From assembly GCA_039000515.1 (NCBI GenBank), contig JBCFYV010000100.1, positions 56,481,433-56,545,432 of the forward strand: a stretch of 64,000 bases of DNA, in the 5' to 3' direction. Below, one piece after another: positions 1-12,500 of the stretch. Made by a program: the position numbers and the translations under genes. This stretch comes from Timema cristinae. Its lineage: Eukaryota > Arthropoda > Insecta > Phasmatodea > Timematidae. The number at the start of each line of letters is the position of its first letter. The first letter of the stretch is position 1. A model generated the notes under the pieces. It worked only from the letters and a program-made list of their open reading frames with translations, ran no database searches and was not told the DNA's origin.

Positions 1-30
1 CTGTCCACTGAGCTATCCAGGAATCGTCCC
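1..30 (-). repeat. SINE-C head fragment, cut by the window edge
   Basis: The reverse complement reads GATTCCTGGATAGCTCAGTG, the tRNA-like A-box start of the SINE-C family, also seen in plus orientation near 540. Only the 5' head is present. It is inverted relative to the copy at 533-605. Confidence 0.55.
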
Positions 31-60
31 GTGCCTAAGGTCATTCTTTACTAATAATTA

Positions 61-303
61 CCCGCCTCGGTGGCGTAGTTGGCTAACGCGCTTGTCGTGT
101 TGAGCTCGACTGCTGAGGACGGGGAGATCGAGGTTCGAATCTCGGTCGGGTGAACTGGGGGTGGTTTTTCCTAAATGATTTTCCACTCTCCCTCCACGCA
201 AATGCGGGTTCACTTCTCTAATACAACCTTCCCAATTCCTAATCCATTAGCGTAATTAGTACTTAAAGCGTATAACCCGAATGGGTAGTAAGACGCGGTG
301 CTA
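61..303 (+). repeat. SINE-A, near full-length tRNA-derived SINE
   Basis: An RNA polymerase III A box (TGGCGTAGTTGG) and B box (GGTTCGAATCTC) sit in a tRNA-like head. A body follows (TTTTCCACTCTCCCTCCACG, AAATGCGGGTTCAC), then a tail containing TATAACCCGAATGGGTAGTA and ending GACGCGGTGCTAA before a short ATT run. This is the best preserved full-length copy here and serves as reference for the family. Other copies lie at 3230, 4641, 17519, 53363 and 63529 (plus) and at 4925, 17386, 18531, 19983, 34807 and 52034 (minus). The specific tRNA of origin is not assigned. Confidence 0.85.
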
Positions 304-532
304 AGTATTATTATTATACTAATATTTCAAAGCAAAGTCTGTGATGGATGTGTGGACATCATCAGCTAAATGTGAGTGACCCATTAAGATCACGAGTTTT
401 CAGATGACGCAGCTACCTTCGACTCGGGGAGTATTTTATACTACCAATAGTACAATTACAACTGTACGAATGCACATATCACGATTAAATAAATAGCAAT
501 ACTATTACATTTGATAATTAGGGTTATAGCCA

Positions 533-605
533 CATCGATTCCTGGATAGCTCAGTGGTTAGGGTATTGTCGTACTGGTCCGATTCCCATGTCCAGGTGTC
601 GTTAT
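533..605 (+). repeat. SINE-C head
   Basis: TGGATAGCTCAGTGGTTAG (A-box region) and GTCCGATTCCC (B-box region) are followed by a short AT-rich body (TTCAATTTAAAGAATATGAT). The same body follows the head at 9447, which argues for a SINE and against a tRNA gene. Confidence 0.6.
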
Positions 606-669
606 TCAATTTAAAGAATATGATATTTAAATGCAGCTATAACCGTAATAGCTTCATGTAATGTTTAGT

Positions 670-920
670 TTATTTGAAATATGCATCCAGATCCTTCAAT
701 AACGTTGTTACCTTCTCCATATCTTTCTGGAAAATGAAGAGAACGGAGCGGTTGTCAGCGATGAGGACAACATACAGGTCGGAACCTCTCCGGGGAGGAG
801 GGTTTCGATGCCATTCCGCGAGTGTCTCGGTCATCTGTTCATACAGGGACTCCTCCAGGTCCAGTAAATAAACCAAACTTTTCTGCACACAAAGATACCC
901 CACATCGTGCTCTAGAGCTT
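670..920 (-). CDS. Terminal coding exon of an unidentified protein
   Basis: The exon encodes about 83 residues and ends DAYFK with a TAA stop at 672-670. It contains the hydrophobic strand-like stretch DLYVVLIADNRSVLFIF followed by a helix-like end (KDMEKVTTLLKDLD). The composition looks like a folded cytosolic C-terminus with no transposon motif. Reading phase fits the upstream exon at 3862-3728: that exon leaves one base, and acceptors at 922-921 or 913-912 supply the other two. The acceptor pyrimidine tract is weak, so the exon start is uncertain by about 9 nt. The strand-strand-helix end recalls a longin-type fold, but that is only a guess. I do not recognise the family. The rest of the gene would lie to the right of 3862. 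Confidence 0.55.
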
Positions 921-925
921 CTAGG

Positions 926-1030
926 ATGATACTATAGATCCTATTAGCCTAAATACTTTGTCCGATACTAGATCTTATTAGCCTAAATATTTCTTGTGAT
1001 ACTATACCTTACTAACCTAAATACTTCGAT
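926..1030. repeat. Three-copy tandem repeat of about 36 bp
   Basis: GATACTAtAGATC-type units recur three times, each with TTAGCCTAAATA or close to it. The array sits directly upstream of the terminal exon on the minus strand, inside the intron, which may explain the poor splice-acceptor tract there. Confidence 0.6.
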
Positions 1031-1204
1031 GAAAGCCTTATTACACTTTTTGAGCCGTTTCTTTATTTTATTACGACTGCATATGTATGGAATTCCTTTT
1101 AAATAATATTAACAGGTAACAAATAATAAAATAAAAATGTGTGTCCAATGTTTATTTTATTTTTGTGGCAATCAGACAATCCTCATATTATTTATATTAA
1201 TTTG

Positions 1205-1335
1205 GAGGAAATATATTCAATAGTTAGCTGAAACAAGATTAGGAATGAAGTTATCTGGGAAAGAGTAGGAGTACAGGGAGTACATGAGATAGTAGAGAGA
1301 TGGGAGGAGCAGATAACAGAAAGCGTTCAAGTTTT
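1205..1335 (+). repeat. Fragment related to the LINE 3' end at 20304-21110
   Basis: The words GAGTACATGAGATAGTAGAG and GAGCAGATAACAGAAAG match the repeat near 60090-60140 (GATAGTAGAGAGATATAAGC, AGATAACAAAGAG) and the reverse complement of the 62-bp array at 20460-20830. It is short and decayed. Confidence 0.4.
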
Positions 1336-1630
1336 TTTTATTGTATGGCACATTTGACCGGATGCAGTGCTGGTCTCGGAATATTGATTGACGATCAGCG
1401 AGCAAGACTTGTTCCACCTAATAACCTCGATTGGAGATGTTAACGAAGCTCACCCATTCACAAATGAATCTCATACTGGATCCGGCAGCTGTAATGGCTT
1501 CAGGCACAGTCATGTTGACGTGATGCAGCTTGCCATGACGCAGCAACCTCTCATGGATCTCGTTACCTGCCACAGTGTCAGTGCATGTACAAGTGTATTC
1601 CTCAATGCAAATAAATCAACATTTAAATGA

Positions 1631-2492
1631 GACCCATCCCCCCCAGATAACACCTAATTTAGGTAGGTAATACAGCTAGAACCAGACGTCTTAAGAGCCC
1701 ATCTCACCCCACAGATAACACCTAACTTAGGTAGGTAATACAGCTAGAACCAGACGTCTTAAGAGCCCGTCTCACCCCACGGATAACACCTAACTTAGGT
1801 AGGTAATACAGCTAGAACCAGACGTCTTAAGAGCCCATCTCACCCCACAAATAACACCTAACTTAGGTAGGTAATACAGCTAGAACCAGACGTCTTGAGA
1901 GCCCATCTCACCCCATGGATAACACCTTAGGTAAGTAATACAGCTAGAACCAGACGTCTTAAGAGCCCATCTCACTCCACAGATAACACCTAGCTTAGGT
2001 AGGTAATACAGCTAGAACCAGACGTCTTAAGAGCCCGTCTCACCCCACGGCTAACACCTAAATTAGGTAGATAATACAGCTAGAACCAGACGCCTTAAGA
2101 GCCCATCTCACTCCACAGATAACACCTAGCTTTGGTAGGTAATACAGCTAGAACCAGACGTCTTAAGAGCCCATCTCACTCCACAGATAACACCTAGCTT
2201 AGGTAGGTAATACAGCTAGAACCAGACGTCTTGAGAGCCCGTCTCACCCCACAGATAACACCTAACTTAGGTAGGTAATACAGCTAGAACCAGACGTCTT
2301 AAGAGCTTGTCTCACCCCACAGATAACACCTAACTTAGGTAGGTAATACAGCTAGAACCAGACGTCTTAAGAGCCCGTCTCACCCCACGGATAACACCTA
2401 ACTTAGGTAGATAATACAGCTAGAACCAGACGCCTTAAGAGCCCGTCTCACCTCACAGATAACACCTAACTTAGGTAGGTAATATAGCTCAA
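1631..2492. repeat. 68-bp tandem array, about 12.5 copies
   Basis: Unit starts (GATAACACCT) fall at 1646, 1714, 1782, 1850, 1918, 1982, 2050, 2118, 2186, 2254, 2322, 2390 and 2458. The period is 68, with one unit 4 bp short. Each unit carries the near-palindrome ACCTAACTTAGGT and the block AGCTAGAACCAGACGTCTTA. Copies differ by only a few substitutions. There is no open frame through the array. Confidence 0.95.
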
Positions 2493-3229
2493 AACAGACA
2501 TAGAATTTTGGTGTGGTTTTCTGTATTCTGATTTATAAATTAGTTGAACCGAGTCCAATGAAACTTTTATACTATATTTGTAAAGGATATAACAGAATTT
2601 TAAAATGTTTAAAATGAAAAGAGAACCACAAAGCTGATCCAGACTTTGTTTTTGTCAAGTAAAGAATGCTCAGAACCGCACTTCAATACGTTTCTATTCC
2701 GTGCATAATCTTGTAGCATCTTAATAGCATGGTTAAACAAAATATGAGCTCTTAAAATTACACCCAGTCATGGTTACTGGTTCACACCAACTCATTTTAT
2801 TTAAACTTGTGACCAGTAATAGTATTTTTTTTAATGTTTATCCACTCGCTTGAAGATTATTTCATATTTTAGATCACAATTGCTTAGTTGTGAGTTTATC
2901 GTATCACTACTGCTTTCAAGACAAGTAAAAATCAAATTTCGACCTTGCCAGGATTTAAACCATTCCTCGAGAGGTGACCCTCAGGTATTGACACAGAAAA
3001 AAATAAACTAAGAGGGGTGCTTTAGTTTTAAAACTCTCCTAAAGAATACTTCTTAAGCACCTTTCGAAAATTCAAACTAAAATACATTTTTGGGAGGTTT
3101 GTATCAGCGTTCTCGCAAGACGCCTCACGGAAACTGGATCATATAAGCAAGAGCATTGTTAGAGGGGGACACATGCTTCCCCCCTCCCCAATGGGAAATT
3201 CTTAATTACCCTTGAACAGCTAATTGTTA
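2493..3229. other. Intergenic or intronic AT-rich sequence
   Basis: No coding frame, RNA gene or recognisable repeat was seen. It lies in the intron between the two exons of the unidentified minus-strand gene. Confidence 0.5.
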
Positions 3230-3478
3230 CTCACTTAAGTGGACACGTAGTCTAACGTTCTACTCTTGTGTTAGACTAGAATGCTGAAGATAGAGAGCTC
3301 GGGGTTCTATTCCAGTTGGATGCAATGAAGGTGGTTTTTCCTAAATGGTTTCTACTCTCCTGCCACGCAAATGCGGGTGTACTTCCTCTCAATTAAACCA
3401 TAATCCCTAAACCATTAGTGTAATTAGTACATAAGTGTATGAACCAAATGTGTCATAAGACGTGGTGCTAAAAAAAAA
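3230..3478 (+). repeat. SINE-A, diverged full-length copy
   Basis: The body GGTGGTTTTTCCTAAATGGT, CCACGCAAATGCGGGTG and the tail GACGTGGTGCTA followed by poly(A) match the reference copy at 61. The head is degenerate (GTGGACACGTAGTCTAAC). Confidence 0.75.
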
Positions 3479-3727
3479 AGAGCTAATCAGCTGATTCTTT
3501 TGTCAGATAAATGAAAAATTATATTTGAAGCAACAAATAATGAATCGGCAACTTTAAAACTGACTTTTATAAATAATTTTGTTATGGTTTTATTAATTTG
3601 GAACAAATCTATTTATATTTTCTAGTTTAAAGTAGAAAATAGTTTTCCTCTGTCCTATAACCAGAGTTAGCGACAATTTGCTCATAAGATAAAATGAAAA
3701 TTGAGGTTGTCTCTTTTTAAAAGTTAC

Positions 3728-3862
3728 CTTCGATAATGCTCTCTGCTAATGCGACCACAAACCGCTGGTTGATTGGTTCCTCCTCACGTGGAAGGATCTG
3801 GAAGTCTTCTTGGTAGCACTTCTGTGATACGAGCAGCACTATTAGTGTACACGCGTTACTCC
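3728..3862 (-). CDS. Internal coding exon of the unidentified protein
   Basis: The exon is bounded on the minus strand by a strong acceptor (GGTTTTTTTGCAG before 3862) and a donor (CGAAG then GTAACTT at 3727). It holds 44 full codons plus 2 nt at the front and 1 nt at the end, with no stop. The peptide includes CTLIVLLVSQKCYQEDF and ends FVVALAESIIE. A hydrophobic strand is followed by a charged loop, as in a globular domain. Its phase joins the terminal exon at 920-670. Upstream exons were not found with confidence; a weak candidate at 9960-10044 is listed under rejected items. Function is unknown. Confidence 0.6.
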
Positions 3863-4640
3863 CTGCAAAAAAACCTCTTTCTCAAACAACATATTCGTCT
3901 TTAGGACAGTGTTTATTAAAGTGTGGTTCACAGGATCCCATAAGGTTTAGTAATAATAATTAATTAAAGAACGTTTATCACATATAATATAAACATTTGA
4001 AATGCATGTCACTAAATATGAAATAGTATGCTGAACGCAGACAGTTAAGTAGAAAAGTAAAACAGTACCAAGTCTTAAATCAACAAATCTGAACAATTAC
4101 TTATCAAAATTTATAAGGTTTAGTGTGTTAGAAATAATCAAAACAACTATTATTTACTAATTCAATGTAATTATTATGCTTTCAAAATTTAATCTAATAA
4201 ATTCATTCTTACCCTAAGATATAATAATTGCCGATTATTTTTCCTGCATAATTTTCAAGGTCCCCTATATCCCCTCTAGTGCCAGGGGTCCCAGTGGACA
4301 ATTTGAACTGACTGATTATATCGACACACAAATTATACAACTAATTTAAATTTAGAACAGACACAACAACCAGCCCCTGTCATTAATTTATCATTGCGAA
4401 AGGATAAAATCCACATTTCACCAATGATACATTTTTCGGTCATGCCAGGAATCAAACTTGGGACCTTTAACTCAGTAGACAAATACGATACCGACTGAGT
4501 TAAGGTGCCAGGCCCCAGTGCACATAATTCCCACCGAAACGACTATAAGAAGAGATAACAGACCAGTCTGATAGAAGACCAAATCACTTTATGATACTAG
4601 TTTGCGATGCTTCTGTTGATCCGTTTCAGATCAAAGGTTT

Positions 4641-4876
4641 TCTCGCTTCGGTGGCCACACGGTCTAAGGCACTATTCTCGCTGTAGACTATACTGACGAT
4701 GACCAGGAGACGAAGGTTTTAACCTCGGTCAGGTGTTGAGGTTTTTTTTTTTCCACTCTCCCTCCACACAAATGCAGGTACACTTCCCACAAATATAACC
4801 TTCATAATCCCTAAAAAATATTAGCGTGATTAATACATAAGCGTATAGAAAGAGGCGGTGCTAAATAAAATTGTTC
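4641..4876 (+). repeat. SINE-A copy
   Basis: The head CTTCGGTGGCCACACGGTCT, the B-box region GAAGGTTTTAACCTCGGTC, the body TTTCCACTCTCCCTCCACAC and the tail AGAGGCGGTGCTAAAT are present. It is followed within 60 bp by an inverted partial copy. Confidence 0.75.
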
Positions 4877-4924
4877 TAAGGTTTTATTTTTTGTCACAGC
4901 ACCTTTAAAACCTGCTTCTATCGA

Positions 4925-5108
4925 GCACAAATGCGTTGAGGAGGAGGCAGTTTGAATTTAGGGAAAGTATATCCACAACCGCATGGATGGAAAGTGGAAA
5001 ACCATTTAGGAAATCCGACCCTCATTACACCCGAGGATTTGAACCCCAATCATCCGTCATTGGCAGTCCAAGTTTATGTGTGACGTCTTAAACCATATGG
5101 CCACCAAA
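4925..5108 (-). repeat. SINE-A, truncated inverted copy
   Basis: GGAAAACCATTTAGGAAATC and GGATTTGAACCCCAATC are reverse complements of the SINE-A body and B box, and ACCATATGGCCACCAAAGT of the A-box head. It faces the copy at 4641, giving a potential hairpin pair. Confidence 0.7.
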
Positions 5109-7661
5109 GTGGGTCTTGGGTCATTTGGTCTATTTAACCCAAGTGGTACCTTAAAATGTATTTCTATATTTGTAGGTAGAGTTAAAGTCGGCATTTGATG
5201 AGGTTTTGTCTTCAAATGGCTCATTTGAAGCTTAAAATTGTGTGGGAGATTTGAAAAATCGTCATTTTTTTGGAGCATAAAAAGTGATTATTTTGCTTAT
5301 CGCTATGCAACACAAGTGCCAGTAAGTTTTCATGCTTACTTCATACATAAATGTAGTGTGTTTTAGTAATTTTTTATCAGTTGCCACTTTAATAAAACCT
5401 AATTTTATGACAAATGTAATTTAAACATACAAATTATCATCCATGAATTAAATGAAGTACAGTTAAGTACTTCATGCACGGATTAATACCATACTTATCT
5501 ATATCCTGATTTTGTTTGGAAGAACAGTAGAAATAATTCAGACATATTTCTTTGTGGCAAACACTGATAACATTTTACCATATTATAATTGTTTTAGTAA
5601 CTTTAGTTGGCCACATGGTCTAACAAAACACTCTTGATCATTGATTCCCAAACTCTGGTTCGCGAAATCTTCCAAGAGAGTCCGCCAAAATATTTCCGTA
5701 ATGGCGGATTTTTAACGAACAGTTTGTGAAATTTTGTGAGGAACATTTACAAGATTATATTATATAAACTTAATGAGGTTTCTGTCCATTATCTCTTGAG
5801 AAAACTACGCTTACTTTTTCTACACCCCCACCAATTATTTGTTTCACTCTCCACACAAGCTCAATGCTGAAAGTGACTTGAGACTTTGTCGTCTGTGGTT
5901 CCAGAGCTTTAAAGCTCTGTGCCATCCAAAGCAAGTGCATCCTTCTCACCAAGTCCCGTGAAAATGTGCGTAGCTGTTAAAACTCGTAAACAGTTTTTGA
6001 AACTTAAATCGGCATGGAATTTTTTGATTACAGGAAGGGATTTCAGTTATGGCAAAGCAACAATTTCCAGTACCATGTTAACAAAAAACATGTGAAATCT
6101 GATATTGTAACAATAAAGATAAGAAAATGTTACTATTTCGCTTATTTAGTTTCAGTTTTAATTTTTTAAATAAACGTATAATTATTTGAATTTGTACTTG
6201 CATAGTTTCAATATTATTGCATTATTTTTGGTGGTGTATTTCTCAAGGGAAAAAATATTGATTTCTAGTAGATAGCGGGGCACAAATTTCTATGAGGCAA
6301 AAGAGTGTGGTGTTAGTTCATGAATATTTCAAAGCAGAGATTCGAGATTTCAGGCTTATCAGGGTGTAAAATACAGAACTTGGGAGGAGTTGTGGTGGAT
6401 TTAGGGATAGGTAAAAAAAATCCTATACTAGGGTCGAATTTCAGGTGGTGAAATGTTGGACCAATTTGAATTATGCCAGTTTTTTTGTTTTGTTTGTTAT
6501 TTCATTTTTTGTATTTTTAATTACATAAAAAAATTCTTAGCATTGTCTTACTATCTGTTCGGGTTATACACTTAATTACATCAAAATGAACCAACATCAA
6601 GGAGAAAATTTAATACAACAAACGTTGGTAGATTTAAATGTTTTTGTAATGTCTGGAACTATCTAGTTATTAGTTACAAATATTTTTTTTATTATTTCAA
6701 TCAAAGTTTGGGCACAGTTTCCTCTAAAATCCATTTAATACCATTGGTTTGTAAATCTGGCTTCTACTTGCAAATAATGTAGCGTAACATCAAAGATGCA
6801 ACCATCCACCATGACAAATAAATTACCAACTGTTGGAGCAATAGTTCGAAGGAGGGATGATTGTATGTAAGAGAGGGGAGTGAGCATAAATTGTTCAGGA
6901 ACTATATGTGTATTTTACCTAAGATAGCATTCAAGGGTAAGCCTTGTGTGTAAATTAGACAGACCACTGTATTCTGAGACAAATTAACACAAATGATATT
7001 TGAACCAATGGACCCCAGGGCTTGGCTATCAGTAGGAACACCTAACTAGAGTGTGTAATTCCCAGACCTGTGGTCCTGTCCCCTAAACGGGACTGGGAAA
7101 AATCCCGTGGGAACCACCAGATGCAGACATCCCCCCTTTTCTCGACCACAAGGTCTGGTAAACACGTCGAAGTCATGCCTGCAGGTCGATCACCTGGTGA
7201 GGGACCCATACAACTCTGGTCAAATTTTGATGTCTAGCCATTTTAGGAGAACAAATAAAATGTAGTATCCATAGATTTATCAATAATTAAATCCTAATTA
7301 ATGAATTGTTGGGTAGTAACTGAAATACAAGAATAACTTGGATATAATGTGTTCAGGTTAAATAATAATATTTGTATTTTACTCAGATGGAAAGTTAAGC
7401 ACAAATCATGACTGAGTGGACATAATATATCTATCAATGACACTCAATCTGTGTTGGGATAATAATTTTCTCAAGGTCAAGCCCAACTTTTTACTTACCC
7501 CTTATCTGTATGCAAATAGTTTTAAATTTAAATAATCAACAAATACTTTTTAAACTTACAATAAATTGATGTTTGTATGGTTTTAAAAAGAATAGAAAAA
7601 TTCTGCTAAGATTTTGTTGAAAATATTTATCCACTTTTATTCTGACAAATAGTAAATTTGA
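5109..7661. other. No gene; decayed DNA-transposon-like sequence
   Basis: A SINE-A head scrap (TTGGCCACATGGTCTAAC) lies near 5607. At 5640 the words GATTCCCAAACTCTGGTTCG and the following 300 bp look like a decayed hAT-type element, but I could not delimit it. A more GC-rich stretch at 7000-7230 (CCTGTCCCCTAAACGGGACT, ACCACAAGGTCTGGTAAACA) is unassigned. No convincing coding exon was found. Confidence 0.4.
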
Positions 7662-7800
7662 GTTCCTTTGTATGGTTGCTCGAGTCATTCCAGTGGATAT
7701 CTAAAACCTGAATCAAGAGGGTCTAGGTTCCATTCCTGGCGTATCCAAAATAATTATTACTGTGAAGTAGAGACAGTTCATTTTAGCTTATCAATTAAAA
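7662..7800 (+). repeat. SINE-D, diverged copy
   Basis: GTTGCTCGAGTCATTCCAGT, GGTTCCATTCCTGGCGTATC and AGCTTATCAATTAAA match the layout of the better copy at 18725-18855: tRNA-like head, CCTGGCGTGGCC-type linker, TTGATAAATTAA body. Confidence 0.5.
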
Positions 7801-9446
7801 AAATCAAGAAAAATAATGATGGTTTTAATAAAATAAAGGGGCTATCCCTATTTAAAGCAACCATCATAAGCACCATCAATGATCAGATTTGACACGATTA
7901 ACAAATCCTGTCAAAAAATAAGGGGTAGGCCATTTATGATGTGGCTAAATGTTGTAGACGAATGTGTGAAAAAGAGAAACATTAATAGTTTTAATAATAA
8001 AAGAGCATGTATGACTCTGTGTATGGATGTTGTTGAAACGAAGGGAGTATGCAAGGATAGGGAGTGTGGAGAAAGTTAGTGAGGATGGATTAAGTACGGA
8101 GTTGTTGTATTTTGAGATATATACACAGTTTCTTGCCTACAGCATGATTAGGTCTCAAAATTTGATTTTTTTTATATAAAAAAAAACAAATGATTTCATT
8201 AGCATCATGCCTTTATGGTCCATTATAACAGAGGTTGGCAATCCTTTTGAGATCCGATCAACATTTATCAAAGGTCCCATGATCTCCACTATAGTTTTAA
8301 TTTTTTTTTTTTCCAATACATCTTGTATTTATTCCTTAAATTCAACATTTCCTCCAATACATACATCCATGCCTTATAGAAAATACCTAAATTAAATAAA
8401 ATTTAAATTCAATTTACCCTGAAAGATAGCACAGTTTTACCTCGACCAATTACACTATGGCCTTATTTTATAAGCTGTACCATAGTGGAATAATACAAGG
8501 TAAGCTTGCCTTTTCATAACAATGTAGTTTTCTTATGCGATTGACTGAAAATTGCTAAGCGATCAAAGTTTTGCCAACCCCTGCATTTGAGTATAGGATG
8601 GAAAAAAAACTATATTCCAAAAGCTGGAAAAGATTTTTATATTATATGACTGGTGTTATATAATATTTTAATCTAATGCATCCAAACTGTTTGTGCCATT
8701 AGTACCCCCTCACACCTTTGATTTGATGCTAGGATCGAGTGAAATGACAGCGGGACAGTTCTTTCAATGAAACACAATGGACCTCCGTCAGTTTCTAAAT
8801 GATGCCTTTATTCAGCTATCAACAATATTTTCCCACTGGTCGGATCACCCAAACTTTGTCCATCTCTCGTTTATTTTTAACAGTTTTATTTCCTGCATAC
8901 AACACCCAACTCCTCAATTCAATCTACAACACAAAATGTGTACAAAAGGCCTAAACCAACAATAATTTGTCCCAAATAAAAATAGATATATATGACTTTA
9001 ATGGCATTACTGGTCCTATTTCCTAACAATTTTGAAAGATGGTAATGGTGTTGACAATACAATCACCCATCAACACGGCGAAAGAGCGGATAACTATATT
9101 TTCTTCAAGCTTGAACCAACAGGGTTAACGTTCCTACAAAGTACTATTAAGGTCGTGTCTGATTAGTCTGCTGCAATGAACTTGTGCACATTTTTTATTG
9201 CATACTTCAAACACATTTCTGGTGCACTAAAGCACATAACACTTTTCAGACTGCATATACAGCAGAGCTTCCTAGTGGCTACTTCTTACAAACGTTACAA
9301 TGACAACAAAATTTAATTCAGTGGTTTTTTTTTGATTGTGTAATAAATGTAATATTCAACAATTGTGTTTTCATGCTGATTTTTTTTAACCAATTAACAT
9401 ATCTATATGACCAAAGAACAATATTAGTTTTGATGGATCCAATAGC
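7801..9446. other. No gene recognised
   Basis: AT-rich sequence. Short open frames exist but lack splice-site context or recognisable domains. No repeat family was identified. Confidence 0.5.
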
Positions 9447-9545
9447 CAAACTGGATAGCTTAGTGGTTAGAACATTGGTGTATTAAGCCAAAGGTCCCTG
9501 TTTGATTCCCATTTAGGTGTCATTTTTTAATTTGAAGAATATAAT
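9447..9545 (+). repeat. SINE-C copy
   Basis: CTGGATAGCTTAGTGGTTAG, then TCCCTGTTTGATTCCCATTT and the body TTTTTAATTTGAAGAATATA. The head and first body segment match the copy at 533. Confidence 0.65.
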
Positions 9546-12500
9546 GTTTTATTTAACCATGTGTGTATATTTGATACTATTCCCCACAATTTATAGTACT
9601 TAAATTCAATAAAACAACTTTATTTTAACCATCAAATGCGCAAAAGGGTCAATTTGTATCTGCCCTTGAGTGAAAGTGCACCAGCACACCCTAAATAGAA
9701 TATTGACACCATCAAAATTAATTATATCTGTCCTTTATGTCGAGGTAAATGCAACTCACAAGTACCCTTTGCTTCCAAGGGCTCTTTGATAGACTATTCA
9801 TACACGGCTTAGGTTTTCGTGAATCGTGAACTCCCCCAGTTTATGATTGGCCCCGACTTTTTGATTCTCAATCAGGTGTGTAAGTAATCTAGGGGTTGGG
9901 GAGGTAGGAATAAGATCATATAGATTCTTTAAATCAATCAACTGAACAAATCAACTCACACATATCGGGTGCACCACTATCGATGACATTAATTTTGGCC
10001 CTCGAGAACGTTCCTACGCCCTGCTCCAAAAACGAACTCCTTCTGCTCAAACCAATTTACATACAACCAATACACCCGCTATCATGCTCCAAACATTCAT
10101 ACCGGGTTGAAACTTAGGCCTTCAAACAAGAATATTTGACATAGATCGATATTATCCCTTAGAACTTCATAGGAATTGTTATTACACGGGAAATAACGCA
10201 GGAAGGGTCACACCGGGGTGAGGAGGAGTTAAATAACGAAATGTAGGTCTATCTTAAGTTAAGATATCAATATTCAGGACATCTCTAATGTTTTAATAAA
10301 CTTACAAAGACACTTTATTGATGTTTAAAGTGATGCGACACTAATCGTCGAGGAGTCAAGCGACGACATAACAGGACAAGAGATGGACAAAGTTTGGTAA
10401 ACACACACACATGTACTAGGAAGGCTCCATCATTTGCCTCGGTAATATGTGAGACAAATATCGGTGGTATTCCGTGTTGGTCACATTAGCTACAGCTTGG
10501 TTCTTTTACAGAGTTGCACTTTATGACCATTTTTTTTTCTTTGAAAAGACAGCAGTTCAAGTTAAAAACAAAACAAATTAAAGCCAATTATTACATAACC
10601 AACAAAAATCCAAAAATATTTATTATTACAGTAAAAAAAAAATATTTTCAACAAAAGACATTCAAGATTTTTATTTAATTTGATTGGTGAAAAACAGTTT
10701 TCATGATGATAGATATATATATTTTTTTAATGTGCATAAAATGTGAACCCAGGTCAGTCTGACATGAGCATAAATTAACAAACGCTAGAACACCCGCTTC
10801 TATCAGCACTTCACTCGAAGCCCATCACTTCAAGAACCGACGAGTGCGCATGCGCGCACACACACACACACCCTTTTGGTTTAGGTACCCTATGGATTAT
10901 ATTCAGGTCCGTTAGGTTGTTTTATTCTATACAATCATAATGACTTTTGAAAAAAGTTCAATTTTTTTTTAAGATAAGTTGGAGTTTTTTTTTGTAAATT
11001 CACTATTTTACTTTACACATTCCATAATGTTACTTTAAAAAAATTATAACAGTTTGTTTTACTATGTTTATTGCAGTCTTCATTTCTTCTTCTTCTTTAC
11101 AAAGTCCAAAATTAAGTTAATTAATGTTTTTTTTGTCTCACTACTATGTTTATCTTTTCGATGGTTTTTTTTTGGTTAATATATTTTAGTCCAACCTCGA
11201 AAAATTAACGGAGAACCTTAAATTAAGAGAGACATACTGATTTATGCCTCATAGAAAATATCTGACAAACAAATAAGTTTCTTAAATTAGAATGCATCAC
11301 TAGCCACCTAAAAAAGAGTTAGGCGTTGTCAGTTAGGCGCGCACACACTGTCTATTAACTTCTGAAATCGCACTTAAAAAGTTTGAAGGCATTCTGTTTA
11401 TAAAAAAAAACCTTTGATAGTTTAACTGATGTGAGTTTTAACATGTCTTATGTTACTTTTTTCACCACTAATACGAAACCTGCAATTAAGTTTCTTTGAA
11501 CCATAAACTCTTTTAATAGTTTTTTTTATTTAAAAAAAAAGTCTAGAAATCAAGAGAATTCGCTAAGTGTTTTTTTTTTAAATTTTTAACACTGCACCAA
11601 TATTATCCATTATCGGTTATTATGCCTTGAAGTGACATGCAACCCACTTAAGTTACTTACAGCTCTGTCCCATCTGACTAAACAAAAGAAAGAAAGAAAT
11701 CCATGTTTTCATCATCGGGTTGCACCACACACTGTCTTGCTGCCGACAAATCCCAAAGCGCTTCACGGTCCGAACGAGTGGGATCTACCATGATAATTAC
11801 TGTTGAAACACAACGGAGACAAATCAAACGCATTCCACTTCATTTTTTGTATTAATCCCTCATATTTATATATTTATATAATTATTTTTTTTTGTAACTA
11901 GCATTATAATAAGTAGTCATATTTAATAGACCATAACCAGAGCAAAAAATGTTCATCCCTTAATTAATATTTTACCTTTGCTTCTAAAAACACAACACTT
12001 GCATCAAATTAGTGTTACAGTCATTATTAGCAACCATTGAAAAGTCAACGATAATTAATTATTAATATTATTTTACAATCCACAAATACACAACATAGGT
12101 ATTAGATGCAAGACGAAGCAAACGGTTCATACAAGTGGTGGTGGTTGCGTCCGGCCAAACCCGGAGGGGTAGAGTTCATGATAGGAAGAGTAATATATAA
12201 CTATTTAATAACAGGTTTAAAATTTGATGCAATGTTCTCAGCAAAATATACAGGATACACTTTGTAAAATGACAACAAATTATCAAGATAAGATACAAGA
12301 AACTTGATAGTGTTCATTTCAAACTTCACAAGACTGTTGTACAAAGAAAATAATTCAGTCAAATTAGACATTTATAAGGTATTTGAGATTTTACTTCTAA
12401 AAGTTATTTAAATGGCAAGAACTGCCAACATGAAAAATATTACATTTATATATTTTTTTTCTGTAAAGAAAACCTCTTTTTGCTTTTTGAGGTAATTGTT

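Noticed and set aside
533..605. tRNA gene candidate
   Set aside because: Same reasoning: dispersed copies with a common non-tRNA body (SINE-C).
1631..2492. CRISPR-like array
   Set aside because: The 68-bp units repeat in full with no variable spacers, and the context is eukaryotic; it is a minisatellite.
9960..10044. Possible upstream exon of the left-edge minus-strand gene (GCAG acceptor, GTGAGT donor, phase compatible with 3862)
   Set aside because: Only about 28 codons (including KINVIDSGAPDM), a weak pyrimidine tract and no recognised homology. Chance cannot be excluded.
10845..10875. NRF1-like GTGCGCATGCGCGCAC as a promoter
   Set aside because: It continues into a (CA)n run and has no gene start nearby; alternating purine-pyrimidine repeat is the simpler reading.
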